Positions 8,566 through 17,551 of a stretch of DNA of 38,020 nucleotides are shown in pieces. How positions within the stretch are numbered: the first letter of the stretch is position 1; each line of letters opens with the position of its first letter. A program made the position numbers and the translations under genes. The DNA is from an uncultured Balneolaceae bacterium (lineage in GTDB: Bacteria > Bacteroidota > Rhodothermia > Balneolales > Balneolaceae), in assembly GCA_938003885.1 (NCBI GenBank), contig CALKWT010000054.1, positions 1-38,020 on the forward strand, written 5' to 3'. Under the pieces are notes generated by a model, which saw nothing but the letters and a program-made list of their open reading frames with translations, made no database searches and was not told where the DNA came from.

Positions 8566-11500
8566 ACATACGTATTTGTTGGCGACTTTGTTCTGATGAA
8601 TCGGGCAGACTCAGTCTGCCGCCGGTAATCAGGTCGACCTGCATACGGAGTGTATCGGCCGCATCTTCATCGTCATTTTCGTAGTAGATATTTTGAAGGA
8701 TGGTCAGACGACTGACGGAGAAGCTCACCTCTTCGACAACCCTTTCTCTGCTATTCACGAGTCGCTCGACTTGTGTCCGAAGACGTTGGGCTCTCTGCAG
8801 GTTAGCGCTGGAGCGTGCACGCTGCATCTCGTTTTCCAGTTCACCCAGGTTCTCCTCAATCGAATCGAGCTCTTTAATGTCCCAGATAAGGTCATGTTTT
8901 AACCTCTCTGCGATAAATCCGGCGAGACGTGTAGCCCGCTCCATTTCATCTACCGTCATGTAGCGGAAAGCGTAAAGGCTCGGGATTGTCCAGTCATGCT
9001 CTATATCCCGGAATGGAATTTTGTCTTCCCCATATTTGAGCCACCAGGCAGCAGATTCCGGATCCTCAAGCTCAATGTATCGGTCTGCCAGCTGAGTGAA
9101 GCCATACCTGTAGTTACTGAGCATACGGCGGATATTTTCATCTAAATAGATATCGGGAGAATCCCATTTGTTAAATTCAAATCGGGACAAGCGATCGGAG
9201 TGGATCTCTTCATCCACATATCCAAATGGCCCGGTTTCCCGTGCTTTAGGAACAATTCGGAAGGCTTTTCCTTCAAATTGGAAATATGCGTCAAGGTTGA
9301 GCAAGCCATCTCTGGCAACGGTATTGGCAAAATAGATGGGCCTCAGCCACCTATTATTCTGTAAGATTTCCAGAATCATCTTATCCTGAGTCTGCAGATA
9401 AAAACGCTGATTGCCCTGGGCGTCGGGACCTGCCGGGCGTCCCTGCACAAACCATCGCACTTCGTCATCCAGTTCCTCCACAGGCAGCGAATAGGGCACT
9501 GCCATTGTAAGCTGATTCCGGAACATCTCACTATCAGGCAGTTCCTGTCTTAATGAATCAGGAAGGAGAGAGAGTTCCGTGTCAGTGTGGTCCGCATTTC
9601 CAGACCTGGAGTTAAATGCCTGATTGAGAAGTGGTTTGTTGACAGGGATAACGAAATCCTGAGGTGTGTAGAGCTCCAGCTGAGTGGTCATCCTGGCTAT
9701 CTCTTCGTCCGTGAGTGAAATGGGGAGGGGCAGCGATTCGTGGGTCTGTCGGTCTCTGAGCTGCTTGATATACCAGTCTGTATTCAGCAGACTCAGGTTT
9801 ACAACCCGGACATCCGTACGAACTCCTTCCACTTCCTGAATGTACCATAGGGGAAAGGTGTCATTATCACCATTGGTAAAGAGGATCGCATTCTCTTCCA
9901 CAGATTGCAAAAGATTGTAAGCATAATCTCTGGCTACATAGCGGTCACTTCTGTCATGGCTTGCCCAATTCTGCTGGAGCATGAGGGCAGGGACCGCTAA
10001 AAATATAACGCCCAGCGAAGCGTAGGCGATCGGCTGGCTCTGATTGAGTCTCTGTTTGATAAGCTCGATCAACCCGGTGACACCTAAACCGGTCCAGATA
10101 GTGAAAGCGAAAAACGAGCCTGCATAGGCATAGTCACGCTCCCGGGGTTCTGACGGCGTCTGGTTCAGATAGACCGCGATGGCGAGCCCTGTTAATACGA
10201 AGAGGGCAAGAACGGAGAGCGCGCGTTTCGGATCCTTTCTGAAATGGTAGATCATCCCAAGCAACCCGAGCAGAAGCGGCAGATAGAAATAACCGGAATT
10301 TGCAGGGTTTTGGCGGTGACGCGTCTCCTCAAAGCCTGCATACCAGCCAGTATCCTGGATATCAGCCTCTCTTCCGATAAAGTTCCAGAAGAAGTATCGC
10401 ATATACATGTGATTCAACTGATAACTCAAAAAGTAGTCCAGATCCGAGTCGTAGTTTGCATATTGACTCAGGTGGTGGGGCTGAGAGGAGTGGCGGCGCG
10501 GGAAGAATTTTTCATTCTGTCTGTCGATTCCCCGTAGGTTATTATCGTAGGTATAGCCTTTCAGAAGAGGGGATGTGCCATATTGGTCCCGGCTCAGATA
10601 GCTAACAAATGCATCGACCGTGGAAGGGGCATTTTCATCTATCGGCGGACCTGCCTGGGAGCGGATGATAACCAGTGCATAACTGGAGTACCCGATGATG
10701 ATTACCATATAGCAGAGGGCGACGATATTTGCAGTCCGGTACCCTTTCCTGTGGGTATAAAAAACAGCATAACCCACTGCTGCAATAAAAAGCACAATAA
10801 ATGTAACGGGTCCGATCAGTCCGTAGGTCATGCTGCCGATCTGTCCCGACAGCTTGGGTATCAGGATGATAGTGACCGGATAGATACTCAAAAAAACAAC
10901 AATTGAAATTCCCATCATCGCAAGAAACGAGGGAATGGAGAATTTGTATTTCTTGTAGTAGATAATCATCGCTACAAAGAAAATAGCGAGTAAATTGAGC
11001 AGGTGTATTCCGATACTGAGTCCCATGAGGTAAGCAATCAGAACGAGCCATCGGTCGGAGTGCGGATTTTCATGATTTGCGGACCAGCGAAGAGCCAGCC
11101 AGACTACCCACGCTGTCAGGAAAAGTGATGAAGCATACATTTCAGTTTCACCCGCATTGAACCACTGGGTGTGAGTCGGTGTAAAAATAAGAGCTGCAAG
11201 GAGTCCTCCTCCATAAAGGCCGATCTGATCCATTCTATCCATCTGATCAGCAGGACCCCGCCATTCCTGGATCAGTTGCACAACGATGAGATAGAGAAAC
11301 ATAATCGTGAAAGAGGAAACGACAACACTAATCATGTTAATACTCCATGCAACCTGTTCTGGTGGCATAAACATGGAAACGACCCGGCCAACCAGGGCAA
11401 AGAAGGGGGATCCGGGGGGGTGGGCAATTTGAAGGGTATGAGAAATGGCGATGTACTCTGCCGGATCCCAAAAAGAGGCTGTAGGTTCAACGGTTAACGT

Positions 11501-11587
11501 ATAAATGACAAATGCGTAAGCAAAGCTGATAGCTGCAAAAAAAATATTGCGCGTTTTGTGAACTGCGAATATTTTATGAAAGTTCAT
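8555..11587 (-). CDS. DUF2723 family multi-pass membrane protein (GT-C-like)
   Basis: A 1010-aa protein. The N-terminal half holds about a dozen membrane helices, starting at residues 15-33, and the first loop has WDPAEYIAISHTLQIAHPPG, the family signature with an acidic residue in the place typical of GT-C glycosyltransferases. The C-terminal half (about 560-1010) is soluble and probably periplasmic. It includes FTNGDNDTFPLWYIQEVEGVRTDV, another block usual in this family, and a helical, coiled-coil-prone region near 900-960. Members are thought to use lipid-linked sugars, possibly in protein O-glycosylation; this is an inference from fold and the substrate is unknown. It is the first gene of the minus-strand operon. 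Confidence 0.85.
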   Translation of the reverse strand: MNFHKIFAVHKTRNIFFAAISFAYAFVIYTLTVEPTASFWDPAEYIAISHTLQIAHPPGSPFFALVGRVVSMFMPPEQVAWSINMISVVVSSFTIMFLYLIVVQLIQEWRGPADQMDRMDQIGLYGGGLLAALIFTPTHTQWFNAGETEMYASSLFLTAWVVWLALRWSANHENPHSDRWLVLIAYLMGLSIGIHLLNLLAIFFVAMIIYYKKYKFSIPSFLAMMGISIVVFLSIYPVTIILIPKLSGQIGSMTYGLIGPVTFIVLFIAAVGYAVFYTHRKGYRTANIVALCYMVIIIGYSSYALVIIRSQAGPPIDENAPSTVDAFVSYLSRDQYGTSPLLKGYTYDNNLRGIDRQNEKFFPRRHSSQPHHLSQYANYDSDLDYFLSYQLNHMYMRYFFWNFIGREADIQDTGWYAGFEETRHRQNPANSGYFYLPLLLGLLGMIYHFRKDPKRALSVLALFVLTGLAIAVYLNQTPSEPRERDYAYAGSFFAFTIWTGLGVTGLIELIKQRLNQSQPIAYASLGVIFLAVPALMLQQNWASHDRSDRYVARDYAYNLLQSVEENAILFTNGDNDTFPLWYIQEVEGVRTDVRVVNLSLLNTDWYIKQLRDRQTHESLPLPISLTDEEIARMTTQLELYTPQDFVIPVNKPLLNQAFNSRSGNADHTDTELSLLPDSLRQELPDSEMFRNQLTMAVPYSLPVEELDDEVRWFVQGRPAGPDAQGNQRFYLQTQDKMILEILQNNRWLRPIYFANTVARDGLLNLDAYFQFEGKAFRIVPKARETGPFGYVDEEIHSDRLSRFEFNKWDSPDIYLDENIRRMLSNYRYGFTQLADRYIELEDPESAAWWLKYGEDKIPFRDIEHDWTIPSLYAFRYMTVDEMERATRLAGFIAERLKHDLIWDIKELDSIEENLGELENEMQRARSSANLQRAQRLRTQVERLVNSRERVVEEVSFSVSRLTILQNIYYENDDEDAADTLRMQVDLITGGRLSLPDSSEQSRQQIRMFGL

Positions 11588-12072
11588 AAATAGATAGTTA
11601 ACAGTTTCTTGTTGGACGGCTACAGATCGTTCCTAAAAATCTGGATACGGAGTGGAATAGTCGGTTCATATAACTACCCGCCAGCCAGGTACGTGATAAG
11701 ATACCGAATCAGTATTTGATTCTGCAACGTCATTTCGGATATCTTTTTCAGAATAATACATTTATCTGGCAATCCATGCATATTTTGTCATGAGTTGGTT
11801 CTCTGCTTAAAAATGATTATCAAAGGTTTGTCCGGAAAGGATCGTTACAGTTTAATTTTAATCCGGGCTTCGGTTGCTTGAGTGATTCCATCTGACAGAA
11901 GGTACAGACCGATCATTGCTCTCTGCTGAATGACTTTCCGATTCTATCTATCGTCTGTTATATCCGGATTCATTCAGTTTCAAGTTGGAGTAAAAGGGTG
12001 GCTGTTTTCAATCTGAAGAGGTACATAGTTACGATTGCATGAATATCCAGGGAAGATTAAACAGGAATAGGG
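11588..12072. other. 485-bp non-coding gap between divergent genes
   Basis: It should contain the promoters of the DUF2723 operon (leftward) and the symporter gene (rightward). I found no full TAnnTTTG box, no strong hairpin with a T tract, and no credible reading frame. Its AT-rich centre (about 11750-11850) is the likeliest promoter zone. Confidence 0.5.
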
Positions 12073-13554
12073 ATGAGTAAAGAAAGATTTTCTACCAGGC
12101 TGGGCCTGATCCTCAGTGTATTGGGCATCGCCATCGGTACCGGTAACTTCTGGCGATTTCCCAGAATCGCTGCACAAAATGGTACAGAAACCGGAGCGGG
12201 GGCATTTCTTTTTGCCTGGGTCATCTTCCTGTTCATGTGGTCTCTCCCACTGATTATTGCAGAGTATGGTATCGGACGTTTCGGAAGAAAAGGGGTCATA
12301 GGATCCTATATCAAATTAGCAGGAATAAATAACGCCTGGCTCGGTAGTTTTATCGGATTTGTCTCTACAGCCATCATGTTTTATTACAGTGTGGTAGCGG
12401 GATGGTGTTTCTATTATCTGATAGAGTCAATTATGCACGCACTGCCGGAAAATATTGCACAGGCTGAAGCTGTATGGAATACATTTCAGAGCTCTGCTAT
12501 GCCGCCTCTTTTTCACGCAGTGATTATATCTCTTGGCGGACTGGTGATTCTGAAAGGTGTACGGAGCATAGAACGACTGAATCTGATCCTGATCCCTTCT
12601 TTGGTACTGGTGATGGTAATCTCCTTCATTAAAGCTCTTTCTCTGGAAGGCAGCGGAGCGGGAATAAAATATCTGTTCACACCGGACTGGTCTTCCCTGA
12701 AATCACCCGGTATCTGGCTGGAGGCGCTAACCCAGAACGCATGGGATACCGGAGCGGCCTGGGGCCTCATATTGACCTATGGGGCATATATGAGGAAGAG
12801 TGATAATATCACGATGAGCGCCTTTCAGACGGGAGTGGGAAATAATCTTGTCTCCCTGGTGGCGGCAATGATTATTTTCTCCACCGTATTTGGTACACTC
12901 GGGACTCAGATGGGGAGGGGAGAAATATTGGAAGTGATTCAGACCTCCGGGCCGGCATCAACCGGCCTTACATTCATGTGGATGCCGCAGCTCTTTAGCC
13001 AGATGGCAGGAGGGAAGATTTTTGCCGTACTATTTTTTCTCGGGTTGACCTTCGCTGCATTCTCTTCCTTGATCTCTATGATTGAAATGGCAACCAAGAT
13101 TCTAATGGATACGGGTATTACAAGAAAAAAGGCGACCATCGCTGTCTGTATTGCCGGAATGTTATTTGGATTTCCATCTGCCCTTTCTCTGGATATTTTT
13201 GCAAATCAGGACTTTGTCTGGGGTATCGGCCTTCTGATTTCCGGAGGTTTCATCTCTTATGCCGTTATTCACTTCGGGGCGGAAGAGTTCCGCCATAAGA
13301 TTGTGAATACGGACGAAAGTGGGGTAACCCTGGGGAGATGGTGGTCGGTTATTATAAAATACGTAGTACCTGTTCAGGTAATCACGCTTATTGCCTGGTG
13401 GATCTATTTAAGCGCAACCAGTTTTGCGCCCGACAGCTGGTACCATCCGCTGAGCCCTTTCTCTGTTGCTACCGTAGTCATGCAGCTGGGACTTGCGATG
13501 CTTCTCCTGAAATTTTTTAATGGAAAGATTGCTAAAAAAACCATCCTGAATTAA
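12073..13554 (+). CDS. Sodium-dependent transporter, NSS/SNF family
   Basis: A 493-aa inner-membrane symporter with about 12 hydrophobic segments. The TM1 signature is GIAIGTGNFWRFPRIAAQNG (residues 19-38), the unwound, Na+- and substrate-binding helix in LeuT-fold transporters, followed by the TM2 block PLIIAEYGIGRFGRKG. The usual NGGGAF after TM1 is changed to NGTETGAGAF, a small insertion. NSS transporters carry amino acids or related amines with Na+; the substrate cannot be told here. A second, shorter paralogue lies at 31749-33095. The gene stands alone and converges on the PH-domain gene, with the stops one base apart. Confidence 0.93.
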   Translation: MSKERFSTRLGLILSVLGIAIGTGNFWRFPRIAAQNGTETGAGAFLFAWVIFLFMWSLPLIIAEYGIGRFGRKGVIGSYIKLAGINNAWLGSFIGFVSTAIMFYYSVVAGWCFYYLIESIMHALPENIAQAEAVWNTFQSSAMPPLFHAVIISLGGLVILKGVRSIERLNLILIPSLVLVMVISFIKALSLEGSGAGIKYLFTPDWSSLKSPGIWLEALTQNAWDTGAAWGLILTYGAYMRKSDNITMSAFQTGVGNNLVSLVAAMIIFSTVFGTLGTQMGRGEILEVIQTSGPASTGLTFMWMPQLFSQMAGGKIFAVLFFLGLTFAAFSSLISMIEMATKILMDTGITRKKATIAVCIAGMLFGFPSALSLDIFANQDFVWGIGLLISGGFISYAVIHFGAEEFRHKIVNTDESGVTLGRWWSVIIKYVVPVQVITLIAWWIYLSATSFAPDSWYHPLSPFSVATVVMQLGLAMLLLKFFNGKIAKKTILN

Positions 13555-13561
13555 ATCAGGA
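13544..13561 (-). terminator. Hairpin terminator shared by converging genes
   Basis: TCCTGA pairs perfectly with TCAGGA around an ATTAAA loop. On the minus strand it is followed after three bases by GTTTTTTTAG, so it looks like a rho-independent terminator for the msrB-PH operon. The hairpin contains the stop codons of both genes. Confidence 0.55.
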
Positions 13562-14110
13562 CTGCTTCTCTTCCATTCTTTTTAAAGTGGCTGAGATCTC
13601 TTTTAACAAGATCAGAACTTCTTCATTCCCAGGAAGAGGGCTTTGATGTGCATCAGGGGTACCGTAGGATTTTTCTGTGATTTTATCTCGCTGATTCAAT
13701 ACAGCTTCCCTGAATTTTCGTGCATCTACGATGCCTGTCAGGGACATGTCTGAAGCCCCTTGTAGCGTTTGTCCTGCGGTTTCTACTTGCAAATAACTCA
13801 GGCCGAACTGCCTTAGAACGGGCCCCTCTTTAAAGGTTAGGTCCTGAATCTTATCAAGAGGAATCGTCTTTTCAGTGTGAAACCAGACGCCCTTCTTAAA
13901 GTGGAGTGCTCTTGTTGTCAGCTGACAGAAAAGATTATCATAGTACCGGTCTACGTAACGCCTGCCAAAAATAAGCCACACCGGAAGAAGGACAATCCCG
14001 ACAACGGTGATCATCAACACTAATGAAACAGTGACCATGGTGTAGGTTCGTAACCTCGGTTCGAACTCTACATCTAAAAGAACGCGGGAACTTCCTCTAT
14101 GCTCCTCCAT
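13556..14110 (-). CDS. PH-domain (bPH2/YdbS-like) membrane protein
   Basis: A 184-aa protein with a pair of hydrophobic segments at about 25-50 (MVTVSLVLMITVVGIVLLPV), then a bacterial pleckstrin-homology domain: LTTRALHFKKGVWFHTEKTIPLDKIQDL is the characteristic start, with GLSYLQVETAG in the second half. The last 45 residues are polar and helical (LLKEISATLKRMEEKQ). Members are inner-membrane proteins of unclear role. It lies 13 bases downstream of msrB and is presumably co-transcribed with it. Confidence 0.8.
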   Translation of the reverse strand: MEEHRGSSRVLLDVEFEPRLRTYTMVTVSLVLMITVVGIVLLPVWLIFGRRYVDRYYDNLFCQLTTRALHFKKGVWFHTEKTIPLDKIQDLTFKEGPVLRQFGLSYLQVETAGQTLQGASDMSLTGIVDARKFREAVLNQRDKITEKSYGTPDAHQSPLPGNEEVLILLKEISATLKRMEEKQS

Positions 14111-14123
14111 CTGCCGGTGGTGA

Positions 14124-14546
14124 TCAGGATCTGTCTTCTTCCGGGATAAATTCCAGGGAAGTTGAGTTCATGCAATAACGTAAACCAGTAGGGTCGGGCC
14201 CATCGTTAAAAACATGTCCCAGATGCGATTCGCAATTACTGCAGAGTATCTCGGTACGGATCATGTTATGGGTGTTGTCGGTCTCTTCCAGGACATTCGA
14301 ACTCTCTACTGGCTGGGTAAAACTGGGCCACCCGCTTCCGCTATCATATTTGGTGATCGAATCGAACAGGGGTTGACCGCAACCTCTGCAGACATACAGC
14401 CCTTTTTTATAGAAATCATTATACTCGTTGCGGAAAGGCGGATCGGTCCCCTTATCTCTGAGTACTCTGAACTCTTCCGGTGTGAGCCTGGCTTTCCACT
14501 CCTCCCTTGTGCGAGTGATTTTTTTCTTGTCTGATGAATCTTCCAT
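14124..14546 (-). CDS. msrB: Peptide-methionine (R)-S-oxide reductase MsrB
   Basis: A 140-aa enzyme that reduces methionine-R-sulfoxide in oxidised proteins. Two structural-zinc pairs are present, C53-R-G-C56 and C102-S-N-C105. The GSGWPSF block is at 70-76, HLGHVF at 108-113, and the catalytic Cys125 is in RYCMNSTSL. There is no signal peptide, so it acts in the cytoplasm. Full length, all key residues kept. First gene of a two-gene operon with the PH-domain protein. Confidence 0.96.
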   Translation of the reverse strand: MEDSSDKKKITRTREEWKARLTPEEFRVLRDKGTDPPFRNEYNDFYKKGLYVCRGCGQPLFDSITKYDSGSGWPSFTQPVESSNVLEETDNTHNMIRTEILCSNCESHLGHVFNDGPDPTGLRYCMNSTSLEFIPEEDRS

Positions 14547-14896
14547 GGTAGTACCTCATCCTGTCGGTTTCATGATGATATGCCCGCATCATTCTGCGGC
14601 ATACCTTAAGATACAGCATTCAGAGCTTAATTGGAATGGCAGTAAAGTGCTCTTGATGAGGACGTCAGATTTGTATTCATTTCAATGCCAACCTCTATCA
14701 CTAAAAAGAGGAGAGTTGTATAGCGATATCCCTGAGATGTAACGCACCCATGGCAACGTTTTGGTTCAGGTCTGCTCAATACTGGAAATTACAATCTAAA
14801 AAGAGTGTGGTTTTAATTCCGGATTAGAGGTTCAAACCACACTTTGAAGATCGTTGTTAAAGCCCACTTACCACCATGGAGCGCAGAGGAGCTATG
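14547..14896. other. 350-bp intergenic region between msrB and cspA genes
   Basis: Besides the cspA terminator at 14798-14843, it should hold the leftward msrB promoter. I saw no full consensus promoter box, no RNA gene and no credible ORF. Confidence 0.5.
14798..14843 (-). terminator. Rho-independent terminator of the cold shock gene
   Basis: On the minus strand AGTGTGGTTT pairs perfectly with AAACCACACT (10 bp) around a 20-base loop, followed by CTTTTTAG. It lies 54 bases beyond the cspA stop, and nothing else on the minus strand could use it. Confidence 0.75.
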
Positions 14897-15109
14897 CTAT
14901 TGCAGAGGAATCACTTCCTTTGCCTGCAATCCTTTATCCCCATCAGCAAGTGTAAATTCTACCTTCTCACCTTCTGTGAGTTTTCTGAAGCCATCGCTTT
15001 GTATTTCTGAGTAGTGAACAAATACATCATCACCATCTTCGCGGGTTATAAACCCGTAGCCTTTTCCATTGTGAAACCACTTTACAGTTCCTATTTCACG
15101 GTTTTCCAT
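14897..15109 (-). CDS. Cold shock domain protein (CspA family)
   Basis: A 70-aa OB-fold single-stranded nucleic-acid-binding protein. RNP1 is GKGYGFITRE (residues 15-24), RNP2 is DVFVHYSEI (28-36), and the N-terminal GTVKWFHNGKG is typical. Family members act as RNA chaperones or anti-terminators in the cytoplasm. It is monocistronic, with its own terminator at 14798-14843. Full length, no unusual residues. Confidence 0.96.
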   Translation of the reverse strand: MENREIGTVKWFHNGKGYGFITREDGDDVFVHYSEIQSDGFRKLTEGEKVEFTLADGDKGLQAKEVIPLQ

Positions 15110-15426
15110 ATCACAAATCCCAACTTATTTCACATTTTAATGTACTTTAATAGAAACAACATGATCTGAAGGATTTATTAACCTGAACTTTCTGCCCGGA
15201 TCACTGACCTCAGAAGGGTATCTGTAAAGTCGGATTCAAGTGAAAATTCAGAATTTTCAGTGCCTTCTGTCACGAGAATAAATGTTGCATTCTGCGCTAA
15301 GATACTTCGTAGGAACCTTTTTAGCAATAAAGAATGTAAATTTTTGCAAATTCATTTTCAATTCATATCCGTTACAACAAAATAACTATCCTGAAGAGGT
15401 TTTAAAGCAGATTCTGGCCAGGAAAT
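15110..15426. other. 317-bp leader/promoter region upstream of cspA
   Basis: It lies between the end of the TonB-dependent receptor gene and cspA, both leftward, so it must carry the cspA promoter and possibly a structured 5' leader. It includes a 19-bp palindrome at 15241-15259. No full promoter consensus was found. Confidence 0.5.
15241..15259. repeat. Perfect 19-bp palindrome upstream of cspA
   Basis: TGAAAATTC-A-GAATTTTCA, two 9-base arms around one base, 132-150 bases upstream of the cspA start. It could be an operator or a hairpin in the leader RNA; there is no T tract, so it is not a terminator. Confidence 0.5.
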
Positions 15427-17511
15427 TTAGTGAAAATCGACCCGGACTCCTGCCTGCAGGGAACGCCCGCTACCAGGCTCATAAAATCTTCCAAAGCCGT
15501 TATTTATGGCAACGGAGGTATTGTACCTCTCATCCAATATATTCCGAACGGAGATAAATGGCATGACTTTCACTCTTCCGAATGGCAGAGAATTGAGGGA
15601 CCAGCGCGCATGTATCAGGGTATATGAAGGGTTCACAGCACTGTTTTCACTGTCTGCATAATATTCACCCACATGTTCCAGATCCGTGCTGATTGTATGG
15701 CTTCCCATGTGAAAAATGAGGGTTGCTCCAAAACGTGAGGGTGCAACACCAGGCAGCCTGTTTCCAGAAAAATCTTCTCCGGCATCGGTCATACCATCAC
15801 TGAACTCTGCCAGAATATAGGTATACATGAGGGTTGCCGTAAAGAATGGCGCCGGGTGAACCTGCATCCTGCTCTCCAGGCCGATATGGCGGGCATTCCC
15901 TCCATTTCCAAAGATCGCCTGGCCGTCAACTTCTGTTTCCTGAATGATCTGATCCCTCACGTGCTGCAAAAAGCCTGTCAAGTCGTAATCCATATTCAGA
16001 GATGGAACAGCCCCTCTGAATCCAGTTTCGAACCCGATGGTTCTCTCGGGTGAGAGGTCGGGGTTAAAACCAGGAAGGATCATCCCGTCCTCTCCAAGTC
16101 TGTTCTTCAGCTCAGTTGTTGTAGGAGATTCAAACGAAGTGCTGAAGTTTGCAAACCATCGGGAATGCTCAAAAAGTTGGTAGTTAATTCCTGCACTGGG
16201 ATTCACTGTATAGAAGGAGCGATCCGTTTTCTCACCTCCGATGAAATCATCGACGACAAAGCCCATACGATCTCCGCGTAAGCCCAGGCTTACGGTCCAT
16301 CTGTTCAGATTAAACACCGCTTTCGCAAATACTCCCTGGCTGTTAACCAGATCATTCTGATCAATGGTGTAATCTCCTGTAGGTTGACCTTCCGAATTGA
16401 CTTGCTGCTTTCGTTTGTCAAACTGAATGTTGTACTCTGCACCCATCTGAAAATCGAAAGGGAGATTCAGAAAATCGTAGGTAACACGTGAGCCGCCTGC
16501 CTGCCTGTCTACCATGATGTAGGGACCGGGCAACGGATTTGTAAAGTCCCGGTATGTACCGTGAACCTGTGCACGTAAAAATCCCTGCTCAAACTCTTTT
16601 CTATACTGTAATGAGCCCATCAGCTGGTGATACTCTTTGCCTGATTGGGTCCGGACGTTATTAGGTGCTGCCATTGTTGGATTAGCAGATGCATCCTCTG
16701 CATGAAGGGAACCGGGGTGCTGAGCTTTCGGCATGCCCGCATAAACCACCCGCACCGACAGATTGGAGCTGCTGTTAATCGTGTGCCGGCCGGAGATGGA
16801 TCCCCGGATCAACTGTGAAGCACTGTAATCCCTGAACCCGTCTGAGTCATAATATGAGCCATAGGCATCCCACTGCATCCTTCCGGCAGAGTGGCTCCAG
16901 CGTGCCTCATGCTTCATGGTATTGTAAGAACCGAGATAACTTCGCAGTGAAAGTGTGGGTGCGTCCGGGCCGGGGGTGGTTTTCAGATAGAGAACCCCGC
17001 CGCTGCTATTTCCCCAAAATGTGGCTGATGGGCCGCGAAGCAGCTCGATGCTTTGAATCATGGCGGGATCTATCATGTTCATCACCGACTGGCCATCTGC
17101 AACCGTCAGGGGAATATCATCCAGAATCACCTGAATTCCACGCACCCCAAACTGTGATCTCCATCCCGTTCCCCTGATCACCATCCTCTCTCCAAGTGCA
17201 GCATTTTCACGGTTACTCACCCAGATACCGGGCAGGGAAAAGGTGAGCTCATCCAGAGTAGCCGCCGGGCGGGACAAAATATCGGGAAAGGGTCTGTTTA
17301 CACGAGTAATCGCCATAGAAGCTCTGCCAAGGGTCAGTGCAGAGTGGGTGGCTTCCACACGGATCTCATCCATATTCAGATAGAGAAGGGAATCGGCCGA
17401 CGTTTCTTGAGCGGCAGAGTGTGTTGGCATGAGCAGAAGGAGTGCGAGAAAGAGTAAAAGGGTGGAAAGAAGGGGAACAACTTTTGTTTGAGACTTCCGT
17501 ACAGTGAGCAT
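15427..17511 (-). CDS. TonB-dependent outer-membrane receptor
   Basis: A 694-aa outer-membrane active transporter. I place the start at the ATG at 17511, which gives a classical signal peptide (MLTVRKSQTK, then a Leu-rich core, ending HSAAQ). The open frame extends 47 codons further up, but that part reads into the divergent DUF2752 gene and has no signal-peptide character. The plug domain follows: MVIRGTGWRSQFGVRG, VILDDIPLTVADGQS and IELLRGPSATFWGNSSGG. The rest is a beta-barrel ending GRSLQAGVRVDFH. By plug similarity it resembles siderophore/ferric-citrate-type receptors, but the ligand is not readable. No SusD-like partner or TonB/ExbBD genes are nearby. Confidence 0.92.
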   Translation of the reverse strand: MLTVRKSQTKVVPLLSTLLLFLALLLLMPTHSAAQETSADSLLYLNMDEIRVEATHSALTLGRASMAITRVNRPFPDILSRPAATLDELTFSLPGIWVSNRENAALGERMVIRGTGWRSQFGVRGIQVILDDIPLTVADGQSVMNMIDPAMIQSIELLRGPSATFWGNSSGGVLYLKTTPGPDAPTLSLRSYLGSYNTMKHEARWSHSAGRMQWDAYGSYYDSDGFRDYSASQLIRGSISGRHTINSSSNLSVRVVYAGMPKAQHPGSLHAEDASANPTMAAPNNVRTQSGKEYHQLMGSLQYRKEFEQGFLRAQVHGTYRDFTNPLPGPYIMVDRQAGGSRVTYDFLNLPFDFQMGAEYNIQFDKRKQQVNSEGQPTGDYTIDQNDLVNSQGVFAKAVFNLNRWTVSLGLRGDRMGFVVDDFIGGEKTDRSFYTVNPSAGINYQLFEHSRWFANFSTSFESPTTTELKNRLGEDGMILPGFNPDLSPERTIGFETGFRGAVPSLNMDYDLTGFLQHVRDQIIQETEVDGQAIFGNGGNARHIGLESRMQVHPAPFFTATLMYTYILAEFSDGMTDAGEDFSGNRLPGVAPSRFGATLIFHMGSHTISTDLEHVGEYYADSENSAVNPSYTLIHARWSLNSLPFGRVKVMPFISVRNILDERYNTSVAINNGFGRFYEPGSGRSLQAGVRVDFH

Positions 17512-17520
17512 ATAGTTTTG
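17487..17520 (+). promoter_or_regulatory. Candidate Bacteroidota promoter for the DUF2752-TM2 operon
   Basis: The plus strand has TTTG at 17487-17490 and TAGTTTTG (full TAnnTTTG match) at 17513-17520, with a 22-base spacer. The DUF2752 start is 31-49 bases further on. The -33 part lies inside the first codons of the divergent TonB-receptor gene, so the two promoters must overlap. Confidence 0.45.
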
Positions 17521-17551
17521 AAAAAGTAATTTAAAGCATGTATTCTTTTGA

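Noticed and set aside
14653..14675. TTGATGAGGACGTCAGAT, similar to a hammerhead ribozyme core
   Set aside because: The required GAAA core and closing stems are missing.
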